Positions 16,192 to 24,804 of a stretch of DNA of 64,000 nt are shown one piece after another (within the stretch, counting starts at the first letter, position 1; each line of letters begins with the position of its first letter). This stretch comes from Christiangramia fulva (lineage in GTDB: Bacteria; Bacteroidota; Bacteroidia; Flavobacteriales; Flavobacteriaceae), in the NCBI RefSeq assembly GCF_003024155.1, contig NZ_CP028136.1:2728001-2792000 (forward strand), read 5' to 3'. The position numbers and the translations under genes were made by a program. A model generated the notes under the pieces. The model worked only from the letters and a program-made list of their open reading frames with translations. It did no database searches and was not told where the DNA came from.

Positions 16192-18237
16192 TTACCAGAT
16201 CTTTACCCTTTGATCTTCTGCCAGATAAAGACTGTCTCCCGGTTTTACATCAAAAGCTTTATAAAATTCAGGAACGTTCCTTACCACTCCGTTTACGCGG
16301 AATTTTGCCGGAGAATGCGGATCGGTGCTTACCTGCATTCTAAGGGCTTCTTCCCGGGATTTCTGTAACCATGCCTGGCCATAACCCAAAAACACTCGTT
16401 GTTCTGGTGTAAAGCCGTCAATTACTTTAGCCTCTTTTCCGTCAAGTGATTTTTTATAGGCTTTTAATGCGATACTTAAACCTCCAAGATCTCCAATGTT
16501 TTCACCCAGAGTAAATTCCCCGTTTACATGAACGCTGTCGATTACTTCGAATTGATTGTATTGATCTGTGAGACTTGCGGTTCTTTTTTCAAATTCCTTA
16601 CGGTCTTCATCGGTCCACCAGTTGCGCATCGCGCCGGAGCCGTCAAATTTACTTCCCTGGTCATCAAATCCATGACCTATTTCATGACCTATCACTGCTC
16701 CAATAGCTCCATAATTAACGGCATCATCGGCTTCCAGATTAAAAAACGGAGGCTGTAGAATGGCTGCCGGAAATACGATCTCGTTCATTGTAGGATTGTA
16801 ATAGGCGTTTACGGTTTGTGGTGTCATTCCCCATTCCTCACGGTCAATAGGGCCGTCCAGCTTGTCGATCTCCACCTGGTACTGGAATTGGGAAGAGCGT
16901 TTTATATTTCCGTAAAGATCATTTGCAGTGATTTTAAGATCGGAATAATCTTTCCATTTATCGGGATAACCAATTTTGGTATTGATATTATTCAATTTGT
17001 CAAGCGCCTGTTTTTTGGTGTCTTCACTCATCCAGTCAAGATTTTTGATACTCTCTTCATAAGCTTTCAGAAGGTTCTGTACGAGGTCTTCCATGCGTTT
17101 CTTTGCTTCCGGCGGAAAATGTTTCTCCACATAAACCTTCCCCACCACTTCTCCAAGATTAGAATTCACCACAGCCACCCCACGGCGCCATTGTTCTCTT
17201 GGCTCCTGAATTCCTCTTAATTCCTTTCTGTAGAAATTGAAATCTTCATTATAAATATCAGAGTTCAGTTCATTAGAGCTCGCATTTAGTAAACCCCACT
17301 TCAAATAGGTCTTCCAGGTGTCCAGCGAATGAGATTTGATGATATCGTTCAGGCTTTTGGTATAATCAACCATGGCGATACCAATCGTATCACGGTTAAT
17401 TCCGGCCCCGCTTAAATATTTTTCGAAATTGAAATCAGGCATCAGTTTTAAGGCCTCATCATGACCGTACATGTTGTACAGCTTCTGCATATTTCTCGTA
17501 TCTTCTTTTTTCATCTGGCTTGCCGCCATTTCTGTTTCAAGGGACATGATATTTTTAGCAGATTTTTGCCCGTTTTGCCAGCCTGCAAGCTCAAACATCT
17601 TTTGTATATGATCTACATAGGCCTTGCGAATTTCTTTAGAACGTGCGTCTTCTGAAAGATAATATTCCCTGTCTGGTAGCCCGAGCCCGCTTTGAACAAC
17701 ATATACGGTATAAAAGCTTGGATCTTTAAAATCCTGATAAACAAAGCTGGAAAGTGGAGCGTATAATCCCGAACGGTTCGCATAGGCAAAATAAGAAGCA
17801 AGCTCATCATAGCTGGAAATATTTTCTATTTTCTGAAGGTCTTCTTTTAATGGTTCCATTCCCAAAGAGTCGCGAAGCTGGGAATTCATATAAGATGCGT
17901 AAAGGTCTCCAACTTTTTGTTCGGCAGATCCTTCCGGATGATCGTCTTCAGCAGCCGAAAGGATAATTTCTTTTACGTCTTCTTCGGCCTGTTCCTGCAC
18001 CATATAACCTGCACCATAACTGGCTTTATCAGCGGGAATTTCAGTTTCTTTGATCCATTTTCCGTTTACATAGGCGTGGAAATCATTCCCCGGCCTAACC
18101 GTAGTGTCCATATTTTGGACGAGAATTCCAGATTCCAGTTCCTTTTCTTCGGAAGAATCAGATTTTTCAGCGTTCTTGCAGGCAGAAAAGCCGGCAAGAA
18201 ATGCGACTGCCAGTGACAGTTTTATAAGATTTTTCAT
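16192..18237 (-). CDS. M13-family zinc metallopeptidase (PepO/neprilysin-like), lipoprotein
   Basis: A 681-residue secreted metalloendopeptidase. The signal MKNLIKLSLAVAFLAGFSAC (Cys20) marks a lipoprotein. The M13 N-terminal domain begins near VRPGNDFHAYVNGKWI. The catalytic domain has NAYYNPTMNEIVFPAAIL, the zinc motif HEIGH (His518, His522), the third ligand Glu579 in GENIGDLGG, and the C-terminal end KIW, as in other members. It would cleave peptides at the outer-membrane or periplasmic face. Length is normal. It is monocistronic with a strong terminator and diverges from the aldo/keto reductase across 91 bp. Confidence 0.93.
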   Translation of the reverse strand: MKNLIKLSLAVAFLAGFSACKNAEKSDSSEEKELESGILVQNMDTTVRPGNDFHAYVNGKWIKETEIPADKASYGAGYMVQEQAEEDVKEIILSAAEDDHPEGSAEQKVGDLYASYMNSQLRDSLGMEPLKEDLQKIENISSYDELASYFAYANRSGLYAPLSSFVYQDFKDPSFYTVYVVQSGLGLPDREYYLSEDARSKEIRKAYVDHIQKMFELAGWQNGQKSAKNIMSLETEMAASQMKKEDTRNMQKLYNMYGHDEALKLMPDFNFEKYLSGAGINRDTIGIAMVDYTKSLNDIIKSHSLDTWKTYLKWGLLNASSNELNSDIYNEDFNFYRKELRGIQEPREQWRRGVAVVNSNLGEVVGKVYVEKHFPPEAKKRMEDLVQNLLKAYEESIKNLDWMSEDTKKQALDKLNNINTKIGYPDKWKDYSDLKITANDLYGNIKRSSQFQYQVEIDKLDGPIDREEWGMTPQTVNAYYNPTMNEIVFPAAILQPPFFNLEADDAVNYGAIGAVIGHEIGHGFDDQGSKFDGSGAMRNWWTDEDRKEFEKRTASLTDQYNQFEVIDSVHVNGEFTLGENIGDLGGLSIALKAYKKSLDGKEAKVIDGFTPEQRVFLGYGQAWLQKSREEALRMQVSTDPHSPAKFRVNGVVRNVPEFYKAFDVKPGDSLYLAEDQRVKIW

Positions 18238-18328
18238 ATCTTTTTTTAAGATGTTATAAAAGTGTTAGTAGTTTCTTTTTAAGAATGTTACATTTTGGCT
18301 AAAATAATATTTAAATTCTTAATTTTTG

Positions 18329-19174
18329 ATGGAAATCAGCAATATAGGCGGAAGGTGGAAACTTTCCAATGGCGTGAAAATCCCTTATTTAGGCTTAGGT
18401 GTCTATAAGGCAAAAGATGGAAACGAGGTTAAAAATGCGGTAAAGGTCGCGCTGGATGCCGGATACCGGCTCATAGATACCGCAACTTTTTACCATAATG
18501 AAGAAGGAGTGGGAGAGGCGATTCGCGAAAGCGGGATTCCCCGTGAAGAGATCTTTGTTACCACAAAATTATGGATCGATGACCAACTGAATGATAATAC
18601 CGAAAATGCTTTTTATAAATCTTTAGATCGACTGAAACTGGATTATATCGACCTCTACCTTATTCACTGGCCGGTTCCTGAAAAATATCTGGAGAGCTGG
18701 AAAGTAATTCAGAAGATTTATGATAGCGGTAAAGTAAAAGCGATTGGGGTGAGCAATTGCCTCGAGCACCACCTTGAAAGTCTGAAAGCTTTGGGAGGAA
18801 TTTCGCCGATGCTGGTTCAGAACGAATTCCATCCCAGGCTCGTACAAAAAGACCTTATTGAGTATTGCCATAAAAACGATATTATTTATCAGGCATGGTC
18901 ACCATTGATGCGGGCCGAAATACTTTCAAATCAAACTATTCAGAAAATTGCAAAAAAGCACCAAAAAACTCCTGCTCAGGTGGTGATCAGGTGGGATTTG
19001 CAAATGGGAGTGGCCACCATTCCGAAAAGCGTACACAAAAAACGGATCGAAGAAAATGCCCGGGTCTTCGACTTTGAACTTTCTAAAGATGAAATGGAGC
19101 TAATTACATCGCTGGATAAAGAGGAGAGAACCGGGGCCCACCCTGATAAATTTATGAGACACTTTGGAGAATAA
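18329..19174 (+). CDS. Aldo/keto reductase
   Basis: A 281-residue NADPH-dependent oxidoreductase of the 2,5-diketo-gluconate-reductase-like subgroup. Motifs are IPYLGLGVYKAKDG, DAGYRLIDTATFYHNEEGVG (catalytic Asp and Tyr), VTTKLW (Lys), LIHWPVP (His), and the cofactor-binding IPKSVHKKRIEEN. The tetrad is complete, so it should be active on small aldehydes or ketones in the cytosol. The ATG at 18329 is preferred to a TTG one codon earlier. It is divergent from the M13 peptidase and convergent with nadB, leaving only 18 nt between stops. The physiological substrate is unknown. Confidence 0.9.
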   Translation: MEISNIGGRWKLSNGVKIPYLGLGVYKAKDGNEVKNAVKVALDAGYRLIDTATFYHNEEGVGEAIRESGIPREEIFVTTKLWIDDQLNDNTENAFYKSLDRLKLDYIDLYLIHWPVPEKYLESWKVIQKIYDSGKVKAIGVSNCLEHHLESLKALGGISPMLVQNEFHPRLVQKDLIEYCHKNDIIYQAWSPLMRAEILSNQTIQKIAKKHQKTPAQVVIRWDLQMGVATIPKSVHKKRIEENARVFDFELSKDEMELITSLDKEERTGAHPDKFMRHFGE

Positions 19175-19192
19175 AGCCGATTTTTGAAAATT

Positions 19193-20743
19193 TCAATTGA
19201 GAAAAACCCCTTTTTTAGTCTGCTGTTTTTCTTCAAAAAGAATTGCGTGTAGAAGAACCAGTTTTGCAGCAGTTACCAGGTTACGAATTTCATAATACTG
19301 GATATTGAGACAATTATCATCCATTAATGCAGCTATGGTATTTTGTATTTGCTCTAATTCCCGAATTGCCGCTTTTTTATCGGAAACAGGTTTTATATAA
19401 ACCAGTTCATAGCTCATCAACTTTTTAAGGTGGCTTTTCAGAAATTCAAGGCCTGCTTCTTTTTTTAAAGGAATCCTGTTGCTGCTTTCCATAGAAATTG
19501 AAGGGGACTGAAGCTGCTTTTTTATTTCATCAATTCGAGGCAGCAGGAATTTTACCGCCTGGTGGGAGAAAACAAGGGCTTCCAATAGCGAGTTTGAAGC
19601 TAAGCGATTTGAACCGTGAAGTCCGGTACAGCTGCATTCTCCCGATGCAAAAAGGTTTTTTATGGAAGTCTGCGCATTTTTGTCAACTTTTATACCTCCA
19701 CACTGGTAATGGGCTGCCGGGATCACAGGTATGGGATCGGTTTCTACATGAATACCAATTTCCCGACAGTGTTTAACGATAGTCGGGAAATGATCCCTGA
19801 ATTTTTTCTGATCAAGATGACTGCAATCTAGAAAAACACTTTTCTCACCAGATTTCGACAACTCTTTTAAAATGGCAGCAGAAATAATATCCCGAGTAGC
19901 CAGTTCCCCGCGCTCATCATGTTCGAATAAAAATCTTTTTCCTTTTTTATTGATAAGATAAGCTCCGAATCCTCTTACCGCTTCTGAAATCAGGAAAAGA
20001 GGTCCGCCATTTTCTTCATATAAAGCTGTGGGATGAAATTGAACAAAATTCATATCGGCAATTTCGGCACCGGCATTAAAGGCCATCGCGACGCCATCAG
20101 CTGTGGCAACCGGCGGATTGGTACTGTTACTGAAAAGTTTTCCGCTTCCACCAGTAGCAAGAAAAGTCACCCTGCTTTTAATTTCACTAAGGATATTCTT
20201 ATTCAGATCCAGAACTTTGAGGCCGATGCAATTGGGAATTCCTGCTATAGATTTGATGAGAAGATCGGTCACAAAATAATGCGAAAAAATATGAATATTA
20301 GGAAAAGTGGCAACTTTCGCAAGCAGCTTGGTTTGGATCTCGAGTCCTGTAAAATCCTGTTTATGAAGGATCCTGTTATAAGAATGTCCGCCCTCCAGGC
20401 CCAGGTCGAATTCACCGGTATGAGAGAGATCAAAATTACTGCCCCACTCCAGGAGTTCAGAAAGTCTTTCGGGAGCCTGTTGCACTACCATTCTAACGAT
20501 TTCAGCATCGTTAAATCCTTTTCCTGCTTTCATGGTGTCCTGAAAATGGGATTCATAACTGTCATGCTTTTGGTCCAGCACCACGGCTATTCCTCCCTGC
20601 GCCTTTGTGGTATTTCCAGAATCGGCTTTTTCTTTGGTAAATATGCTAATTTCCAAATCAGGCCTTTTCTCTGCTAATTTTATGGCAAATGAAAGTCCGG
20701 CGATACCAGAACCTATAATGGCAATATCGGTTTGAAACAACAT
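19193..20743 (-). CDS. nadB: L-aspartate oxidase
   Basis: A 516-residue flavoprotein that oxidises L-aspartate to iminoaspartate, the first step of de novo NAD synthesis. The N-terminal FAD motif is DIAIIGSGIAGLSFAIKLAE. Other family blocks are KAQGGIAVV, ATGGSGKLF, DMNFVQFHPTAL, ERGELATRDIISAAI and GLHGSNRLASNSLLEALVF. The C-terminal helical domain is present, so the protein looks complete and cytosolic. It lies 1 nt after nadA on the same strand, forming a two-gene operon whose products act in succession. nadC is not in the window. Confidence 0.96.
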   Translation of the reverse strand: MLFQTDIAIIGSGIAGLSFAIKLAEKRPDLEISIFTKEKADSGNTTKAQGGIAVVLDQKHDSYESHFQDTMKAGKGFNDAEIVRMVVQQAPERLSELLEWGSNFDLSHTGEFDLGLEGGHSYNRILHKQDFTGLEIQTKLLAKVATFPNIHIFSHYFVTDLLIKSIAGIPNCIGLKVLDLNKNILSEIKSRVTFLATGGSGKLFSNSTNPPVATADGVAMAFNAGAEIADMNFVQFHPTALYEENGGPLFLISEAVRGFGAYLINKKGKRFLFEHDERGELATRDIISAAILKELSKSGEKSVFLDCSHLDQKKFRDHFPTIVKHCREIGIHVETDPIPVIPAAHYQCGGIKVDKNAQTSIKNLFASGECSCTGLHGSNRLASNSLLEALVFSHQAVKFLLPRIDEIKKQLQSPSISMESSNRIPLKKEAGLEFLKSHLKKLMSYELVYIKPVSDKKAAIRELEQIQNTIAALMDDNCLNIQYYEIRNLVTAAKLVLLHAILFEEKQQTKKGVFLN

Positions 20744-20744
20744 A

Positions 20745-21704
20745 TTAATTCGATAATTCCAGCATGCGATGAATTGGAAGAGCGGCTTTTTCTATTATTT
20801 CCTTTTCCAGTTTGATCTCAGGGGTCTCATTCTTAAGGCATTTATACAGTTTTTCGAGGTTGTTCATCTTCATATAGGCACATTCACTGCAGGCACAACT
20901 ATTATTTTCTTTTGCTGGAGCGGGAATAATGGTCTTTTCCGGAAATTGTTCCTGCATATCATAGAGAATACCCGCTTCAGTGGCTACGATAAAACTCTTT
21001 TTATCGCTTTCAGCTATATGTTTTATTAAACCGGAAGTAGAGCCGATGTAAGAAGCGACTTTCAAAATATGGCTTTCCGATTCCGGATGGGCGATGATAC
21101 TGGCAGAAGGATATTTTTTGTGCAGAGTTAGCAATTTATCGATCGAAAAAGCTTCATGAACCAAACAGGCACCATTCCAAAGCAACATTTCCCGTCCGGT
21201 CTTTTCGATAAGAAAATTTCCAAGATTCTTATCAGGAGCAAAAATGATCTTTTTGTCCAAAGGGATGGCGTTAATGACTTTTTCAGCATTTGAAGAAGTG
21301 CACACAAAATCGCTCATGGTTTTTATCTCTGCCGAACAATTTATGTAAGTAACCACTACATGGTCTGGATGCTGATCTATAAACTTTTTAAAGTTTTCAG
21401 GTTCACAACTGTCGGCCAGGGAACATCCCGCATTTAGATCGGGCAATAGCACTTTCCTCTCCGGATTAAGGATCTTTGCTGTTTCAGCCATAAAATGCAC
21501 TCCGGCAAAAACAATGATATCAGCACTGCTTTGAGCTGCTTTTTTTGCAAGCTCCAGGCTGTCACCCACGAAATCAGCGACCCGTTTTATTGCCGGTTCC
21601 TGGTAATAATGAGCAAGAATTACGGCATTTTTTTTCCGCTTAAGCAGGAGTACCTGCTCCTGTAATTCTGAAGTTTCAGAAGGATGTACTTTCATTAATG
21701 ACAT
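20745..21704 (-). CDS. nadA: Quinolinate synthase A
   Basis: A 319-residue [4Fe-4S] enzyme that condenses iminoaspartate with dihydroxyacetone phosphate to quinolinate. The three-fold repeated domains are visible. The first has AVILAHYYQEPAI and DLNAGCSLADSC, the second has VVTYINCSAEIK with SDFVCTSSNA, and the third has a Cys-rich NSCACSECAYMKMN that supplies a cluster ligand. HPESE and SASIIAHPE-type substrate motifs are present. It is the first gene of the nadA-nadB operon. ATGs at 21704 and three codons later are both possible, and the first is used here. Upstream, 204 bp separate it from the promoter of the tRNA-Pro(GGG) locus. Confidence 0.96.
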   Translation of the reverse strand: MSLMKVHPSETSELQEQVLLLKRKKNAVILAHYYQEPAIKRVADFVGDSLELAKKAAQSSADIIVFAGVHFMAETAKILNPERKVLLPDLNAGCSLADSCEPENFKKFIDQHPDHVVVTYINCSAEIKTMSDFVCTSSNAEKVINAIPLDKKIIFAPDKNLGNFLIEKTGREMLLWNGACLVHEAFSIDKLLTLHKKYPSASIIAHPESESHILKVASYIGSTSGLIKHIAESDKKSFIVATEAGILYDMQEQFPEKTIIPAPAKENNSCACSECAYMKMNNLEKLYKCLKNETPEIKLEKEIIEKAALPIHRMLELSN

Positions 21705-21885
21705 TCTAAAGAATCGGTTTTTCGCCTTTTTTTATCGGGTTACAAAAATAAGATTTGAAGGAAGCTCATTATATGACGAATGTCAGTTTTGAGGTGAATC
21801 TTAAGCTGAAAGTTTCAATTCTTGACCAGATCCAGGTTTTTATATTTTATCAAAAAACAGAAGCAGGTTTAAATTGAAATTTCCC

Positions 21886-21916
21886 TTTGATAATTGGAAT
21901 AAACCCTTTTAATTTG
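21886..21916 (+). promoter_or_regulatory. Putative promoter of tRNA-Pro(GGG) transcript
   Basis: TTTG at 21886-21889, exactly 19 nt, then TTAATTTG at 21909-21916 (one mismatch to TAnnTTTG). The predicted start is close to 21923, just before a copy of the tRNA 5' end at 21929. This mirrors the layout at the tRNA-Pro(TGG) locus. Confidence 0.5.
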
Positions 21917-21928
21917 CACTTCCAATTT

Positions 21929-22029
21929 CGGGATGTGGTCAAATGTCTTCGCTCAGGGCAGGCCTTATATCCAAAGAAAAAGATGTCTAACCTATCTTTT
22001 CTGAAATGTTCTTCTGAGCGCAATTTTTT
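21929..22029 (+). repeat. tRNA-Pro 5'-end duplicate with hairpin (leader of tRNA-Pro GGG)
   Basis: CGGGATGTGG at 21929-21938 is identical to the first 10 nt of the tRNA at 22030, 101 bp downstream. The intervening DNA contains CTTCGCTCAGGGCAGG, similar to the core of the 93-bp repeats at the other proline tRNA. It also has a nested inverted repeat: CGCTCAG (21950-21956) with CTGAGCG (22014-22020), enclosing AAAAGAT with ATCTTTT. I read it as a single decayed unit of the same kind of leader repeat. Confidence 0.6.
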
Positions 22030-22103
22030 CGGGATGTGGCGCAGTCTGGTAGCGTATACGCATGGGGTGCGTGGGGTCGCTGGTTCGAATCCAGTCATCC
22101 CGA
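22030..22103 (+). tRNA. tRNA-Pro (anticodon GGG)
   Basis: A 74-nt cloverleaf. The acceptor stem is CGGGATG/CATCCCG with discriminator A, and the anticodon stem TACGC/GCGTG closes the loop ATGGGGT (anticodon GGG). The T-arm GCTGG/CCAGT closes around TTCGAAT. Its 3' end forms the left attachment site of the integrative element. The gene remains intact after integration. Confidence 0.93.
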
Positions 22104-22106
22104 CTT
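22090..22106 (+). other. attL: 17-bp direct repeat in the tRNA-Pro(GGG) 3' end
   Basis: TCCAGTCATCCCGACTT covers the tRNA T-arm, acceptor 3' strand and 3 nt beyond. The identical 17 bp recurs at 29150-29166, 7,060 bp away, bracketing the integrase and cargo. This is the standard signature of tRNA-targeted integration. Confidence 0.85.
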
Positions 22107-22125
22107 TTTAACACTTCGTTAAAAA
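22105..22125 (+). terminator. Hairpin just inside the element, after tRNA-Pro(GGG)
   Basis: TTTTTAAC (22105-22112) pairs with GTTAAAAA (22118-22125) around a 5-nt loop. It begins 1 nt after the tRNA 3' end region and may replace the host terminator, now displaced 7 kb away by the insertion. There is no T-run after the stem, so terminator strength is uncertain. Confidence 0.4.
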
Positions 22126-22209
22126 CTAAATAACAGGGTAATTATATGGTAATCATGTAGTTACCCTTTTTTAATGCTATTATTTTAACACAATTAAACT
22201 TAAAGAAAT

Positions 22210-22257
22210 CGTGAGTTTTGCGTGAGTTCGTGAGTAAATCGTGAGTCAAACGTGAGC
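22210..22257 (+). repeat. Five CGTGAGT/C repeats, probable integrase arm-type sites
   Basis: CGTGAGT occurs at 22210, 22221, 22229 and 22240, with CGTGAGC at 22251. Spacings are 11, 8, 11 and 11 bp, about one helical turn. All are in the same orientation, between attL and the integrase start. The same heptamer recurs 61-78 bp inside attR, which is the pattern expected of arm-type binding sites of a lambda/CTnDOT-type recombinase. Confidence 0.7.
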
Positions 22258-22355
22258 TTCTTTTTCGTATCTTCATAGAATCTGGATGATCCCATCCGCG
22301 TATTGTTGATTTGACTTTTGTACCTGAGAATTTTGTTTCATTTAAAGTCAACATT

Positions 22356-23561
22356 ATGCGTACAAATCAAACTTTTGCTATTTCTTTTTTCATTCGTAAA
22401 AAGAAAAACCAACCCGAATTAGGGATCCTCTATGCTCGAATTACCATAAATGGTAAAAAACAGGAAATTAGTTTAAAAAGAACCCTTCCTGTAGATCGGT
22501 GGAACCAGACCTCCTGCAGAATGATCGGGAACAGTTCCGAGAGTTTCCAGATTAATAAAAAGATCAATGAAACCAGGAGCCAGTTGTTTAAAATCCACGA
22601 TGCCTTATTAAAAGAAGATAAAGTGCTAACAGTGGATTTGATCAAATCTCGATATTTAGGTACCGACCAGCAACATAAAACCTTGTGCCAACTTCTGGAT
22701 TACCAGCGCATTAAAATGAATAAAGTTCTAAAATATGGGACTTTAAAGAATTATACGACCACAGAAACCTATCTCCTGGATTATCTTAAAGTGCAGTACC
22801 GAACATCGGATACCTATCTCAAGCATATAGATTATGAATTCACCCTTGGCTTTGAAAGCTACCTGAATAATTTGGAGGGCTTACACAACAATGGTTTGAT
22901 GAAGCATATGGAACGTTTTAAAAAGCTGATGCGCCTGGCCGAACACCTTGACTGGATCGAGAAAAATCCTACCAGGAGATTTAAGCTGCGCTTTGATTCA
23001 GTAGATATGGTTTATTTATCAAAAACGGAGCTTGAGAAAATCAAGGAGCATGAGCTGGAGAATCCTACCCTACGACTCAATCGTGACATATTCATATTTG
23101 CATGCTATACCGGACTGGCTTATGCTGATGTAAAATCTTTGCATAAGAATAATTTACAAATAGGCATAGACGGTAGAAAATGGATTTATACTCGCAGGAG
23201 TAAAACAAACACACCGGTAAGAATTCCATTGCTGAAACCTGCTGAGGAAATAATAAATCGCTACCAGGACCACCCAAAAGCAGAAACTAGAAATTCTTTA
23301 TTACCAATATATTCCAATCAAAAAACGAATCAATATTTAAAAGAGGTGGCAAAAAAGGTGAAAATAAGAAAGAAATTGAGCTTTCATACCGCCAGACATA
23401 CTTTTGCTACTACCGTTACTTTGGCAAATGGAGTGCCTATTGAAACGGTATCTAAACTTTTAGGGCATACTAAGCTCTCGACAACTCAGATCTATGCTAG
23501 GGTAATAGACTCTAAAATTTCCAGGGATATAGATAATTTAAGATTAAAGTTGAGTGGTTAA
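22356..23561 (+). CDS. Tyrosine recombinase (integrase) of the element
   Basis: A 401-residue site-specific integrase. The N-terminal arm-binding domain (about 1-90) begins MRTNQTFAISFFIRKKK with the LYARITINGKKQEISLKR pattern of Bacteroidota integrases. A SAM-like core-binding domain follows (about 105-205), then the catalytic domain. Catalytic residues are Lys283 (RSKT), His344 and Arg347 (HTARH), His371 (LGHTKL) and Tyr380 (IYAR). The first catalytic Arg is replaced by Ala255 in YTGLAYADV, as also seen in the IntDOT-type group. The ATG at 22356 fits the family start; a TTG at 22311 is less likely. It recombines the 17-bp att site in tRNA-Pro(GGG). Confidence 0.92.
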   Translation: MRTNQTFAISFFIRKKKNQPELGILYARITINGKKQEISLKRTLPVDRWNQTSCRMIGNSSESFQINKKINETRSQLFKIHDALLKEDKVLTVDLIKSRYLGTDQQHKTLCQLLDYQRIKMNKVLKYGTLKNYTTTETYLLDYLKVQYRTSDTYLKHIDYEFTLGFESYLNNLEGLHNNGLMKHMERFKKLMRLAEHLDWIEKNPTRRFKLRFDSVDMVYLSKTELEKIKEHELENPTLRLNRDIFIFACYTGLAYADVKSLHKNNLQIGIDGRKWIYTRRSKTNTPVRIPLLKPAEEIINRYQDHPKAETRNSLLPIYSNQKTNQYLKEVAKKVKIRKKLSFHTARHTFATTVTLANGVPIETVSKLLGHTKLSTTQIYARVIDSKISRDIDNLRLKLSG

Positions 23562-23988
23562 CAATACGCAGCCTCATACCCATGTGCTCGTTAAAAGTGA
23601 TGTTTGAAAATCTTAGCTTCGAAAGAACACCGCATCGGACTAAAAAATCCATTTTTATTGATTTGAATCAATTCAAATTAAGCCAATTAAATATAAGATT
23701 TTGTGGATTGAATTTGTGTTGAATTATGAAGAACCATCCGAAAACAAATTGGTTCTCCTCCTTGGAACAAGCCTAGTAAATGTTATATATTGTGGACTAC
23801 AACAACTTTATATCACTCAGTTCATTGAGGAAGTATCACAAAAAAGATCCTGTTAGTTTTTGTAATAATCTTTAGGTGAGGCTGTTAACATAATATGAAT
23901 CTGTCTTGAAGGCGATGAGAAGAAAGGTGATTTAAAAAAAGAATCAAGCAGAATTGCTGAAAAACACTAATATTGTAGAACTAAAGAA
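23562..23988. other. Non-coding gap between integrase and cargo operon
   Basis: About 427 bp without a supportable gene. TAATATTG at 23968-23975 resembles a -7 element (one mismatch) 13 nt before the first GLPGLI ATG, but no -33 partner sits at the right distance. A short stop-to-stop stretch of charged codons ends at about 23970 and may be a gene relic. Confidence 0.35.
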
Positions 23989-24804
23989 ATGAGAAAACTT
24001 ATAATCGCTTTGATTTTTCTTGGTTTAGGAAATTTACAGGCGCAAAAATCCTATTCTTATAAAGCTACTTATCGATTAGAATTTCAGAAGGATTCGACAA
24101 ATGAAAACTCAATAAAATCTGAAATAGGTGTTCTTTATTTAGGTAAAGGTTACTCGCGATATTCCAGCTTGGGTAAAGCGGTTAAAGATTCATTAGTAGC
24201 AACGTTAGATCCTTCAAATAAAAGCATGGCGGAGTTTTATCGAATTAGAAGTCTTACCCCAGAAACCGATTTTAATTATAAAATTTTCAAGAACTACCTG
24301 GAGAATGAACTTATTTTAGTCGAAAAGGTTTTCAAAGATAAATTGAAGTATAAGCAGGCTTTAAAAGTGGTCGATTGGGATATTCAGCCGGAAACCAAAG
24401 AAATTTTAGGCTATAAGGTGCAAAAAGCTACAGGGGCTTTTGCCGGAAGAAATTATATCGTTTGGTTTGCTCCTGAATTACCATTTCCGGATGGGCCTTA
24501 TAAGTTTAATGGTCTTCCAGGGCTTATTTTAGAAATATCAGATCTTAAAGATGATTATCATTTTAGGTTAACGGCATTCCAGGAGTTAGCATATTCGGTA
24601 GATAAATTATTGAGTTTGGATAAATATAAAGCTGTTTCTCAACAGGAACTCGACCAGGTGCGTAAGGATTATAATAGGGATCCGCTTACTGCAATGGCAA
24701 ATAGCGGAATCACAATTGAATGGAAAGACGGACAGGAAGAGGCTAAACGGGAATTAAGGAAGAAATATGAAAAGCGAAATAATCCAATAGAACTACAAAA
24801 ATGA
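23989..24804 (+). CDS. GLPGLI family protein (first copy)
   Basis: A 271-residue secreted protein with a signal peptide (about 1-18, MRKLIIALIFLGLGNLQAQ). The family signature FNGLPGLILEISD lies in the C-terminal half, preceded by the conserved NYIVWFAPELPFPDGPYKF. GLPGLI proteins (TIGR01200-type) are common in Bacteroidota and their function is unknown. They tend to be encoded next to outer-membrane receptor-like proteins, as here. The stop overlaps the next start (ATGA), so the two are coupled. It is a close paralogue of the next gene, identical over long stretches such as SEIGVLYLGK and YSSLGKAVKDSL. A product acting at the periplasmic or outer-membrane face is inferred. Confidence 0.88.
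   Translation: MRKLIIALIFLGLGNLQAQKSYSYKATYRLEFQKDSTNENSIKSEIGVLYLGKGYSRYSSLGKAVKDSLVATLDPSNKSMAEFYRIRSLTPETDFNYKIFKNYLENELILVEKVFKDKLKYKQALKVVDWDIQPETKEILGYKVQKATGAFAGRNYIVWFAPELPFPDGPYKFNGLPGLILEISDLKDDYHFRLTAFQELAYSVDKLLSLDKYKAVSQQELDQVRKDYNRDPLTAMANSGITIEWKDGQEEAKRELRKKYEKRNNPIELQK

Noticed and set aside
21850..22098. Minus-strand open frame with MTGFEPATPRTPCVYATRLR
   Set aside because: This is the familiar false translation of a tRNA gene in reverse (tRNA-Pro GGG).
22142..22354. Minus-strand open frame of 70 codons between attL and the integrase
   Set aside because: It covers the CGTGAGT arm-type repeats and the integrase promoter region and looks non-coding.
23900..23970. Short charged stop-to-stop stretch (LEGDEKKGDLKKESSRIAEK) before the first GLPGLI gene
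   Set aside because: It looks like a protein tail, but the frame is only about 23 codons with no start, so it cannot be assigned; at most it is a gene relic.
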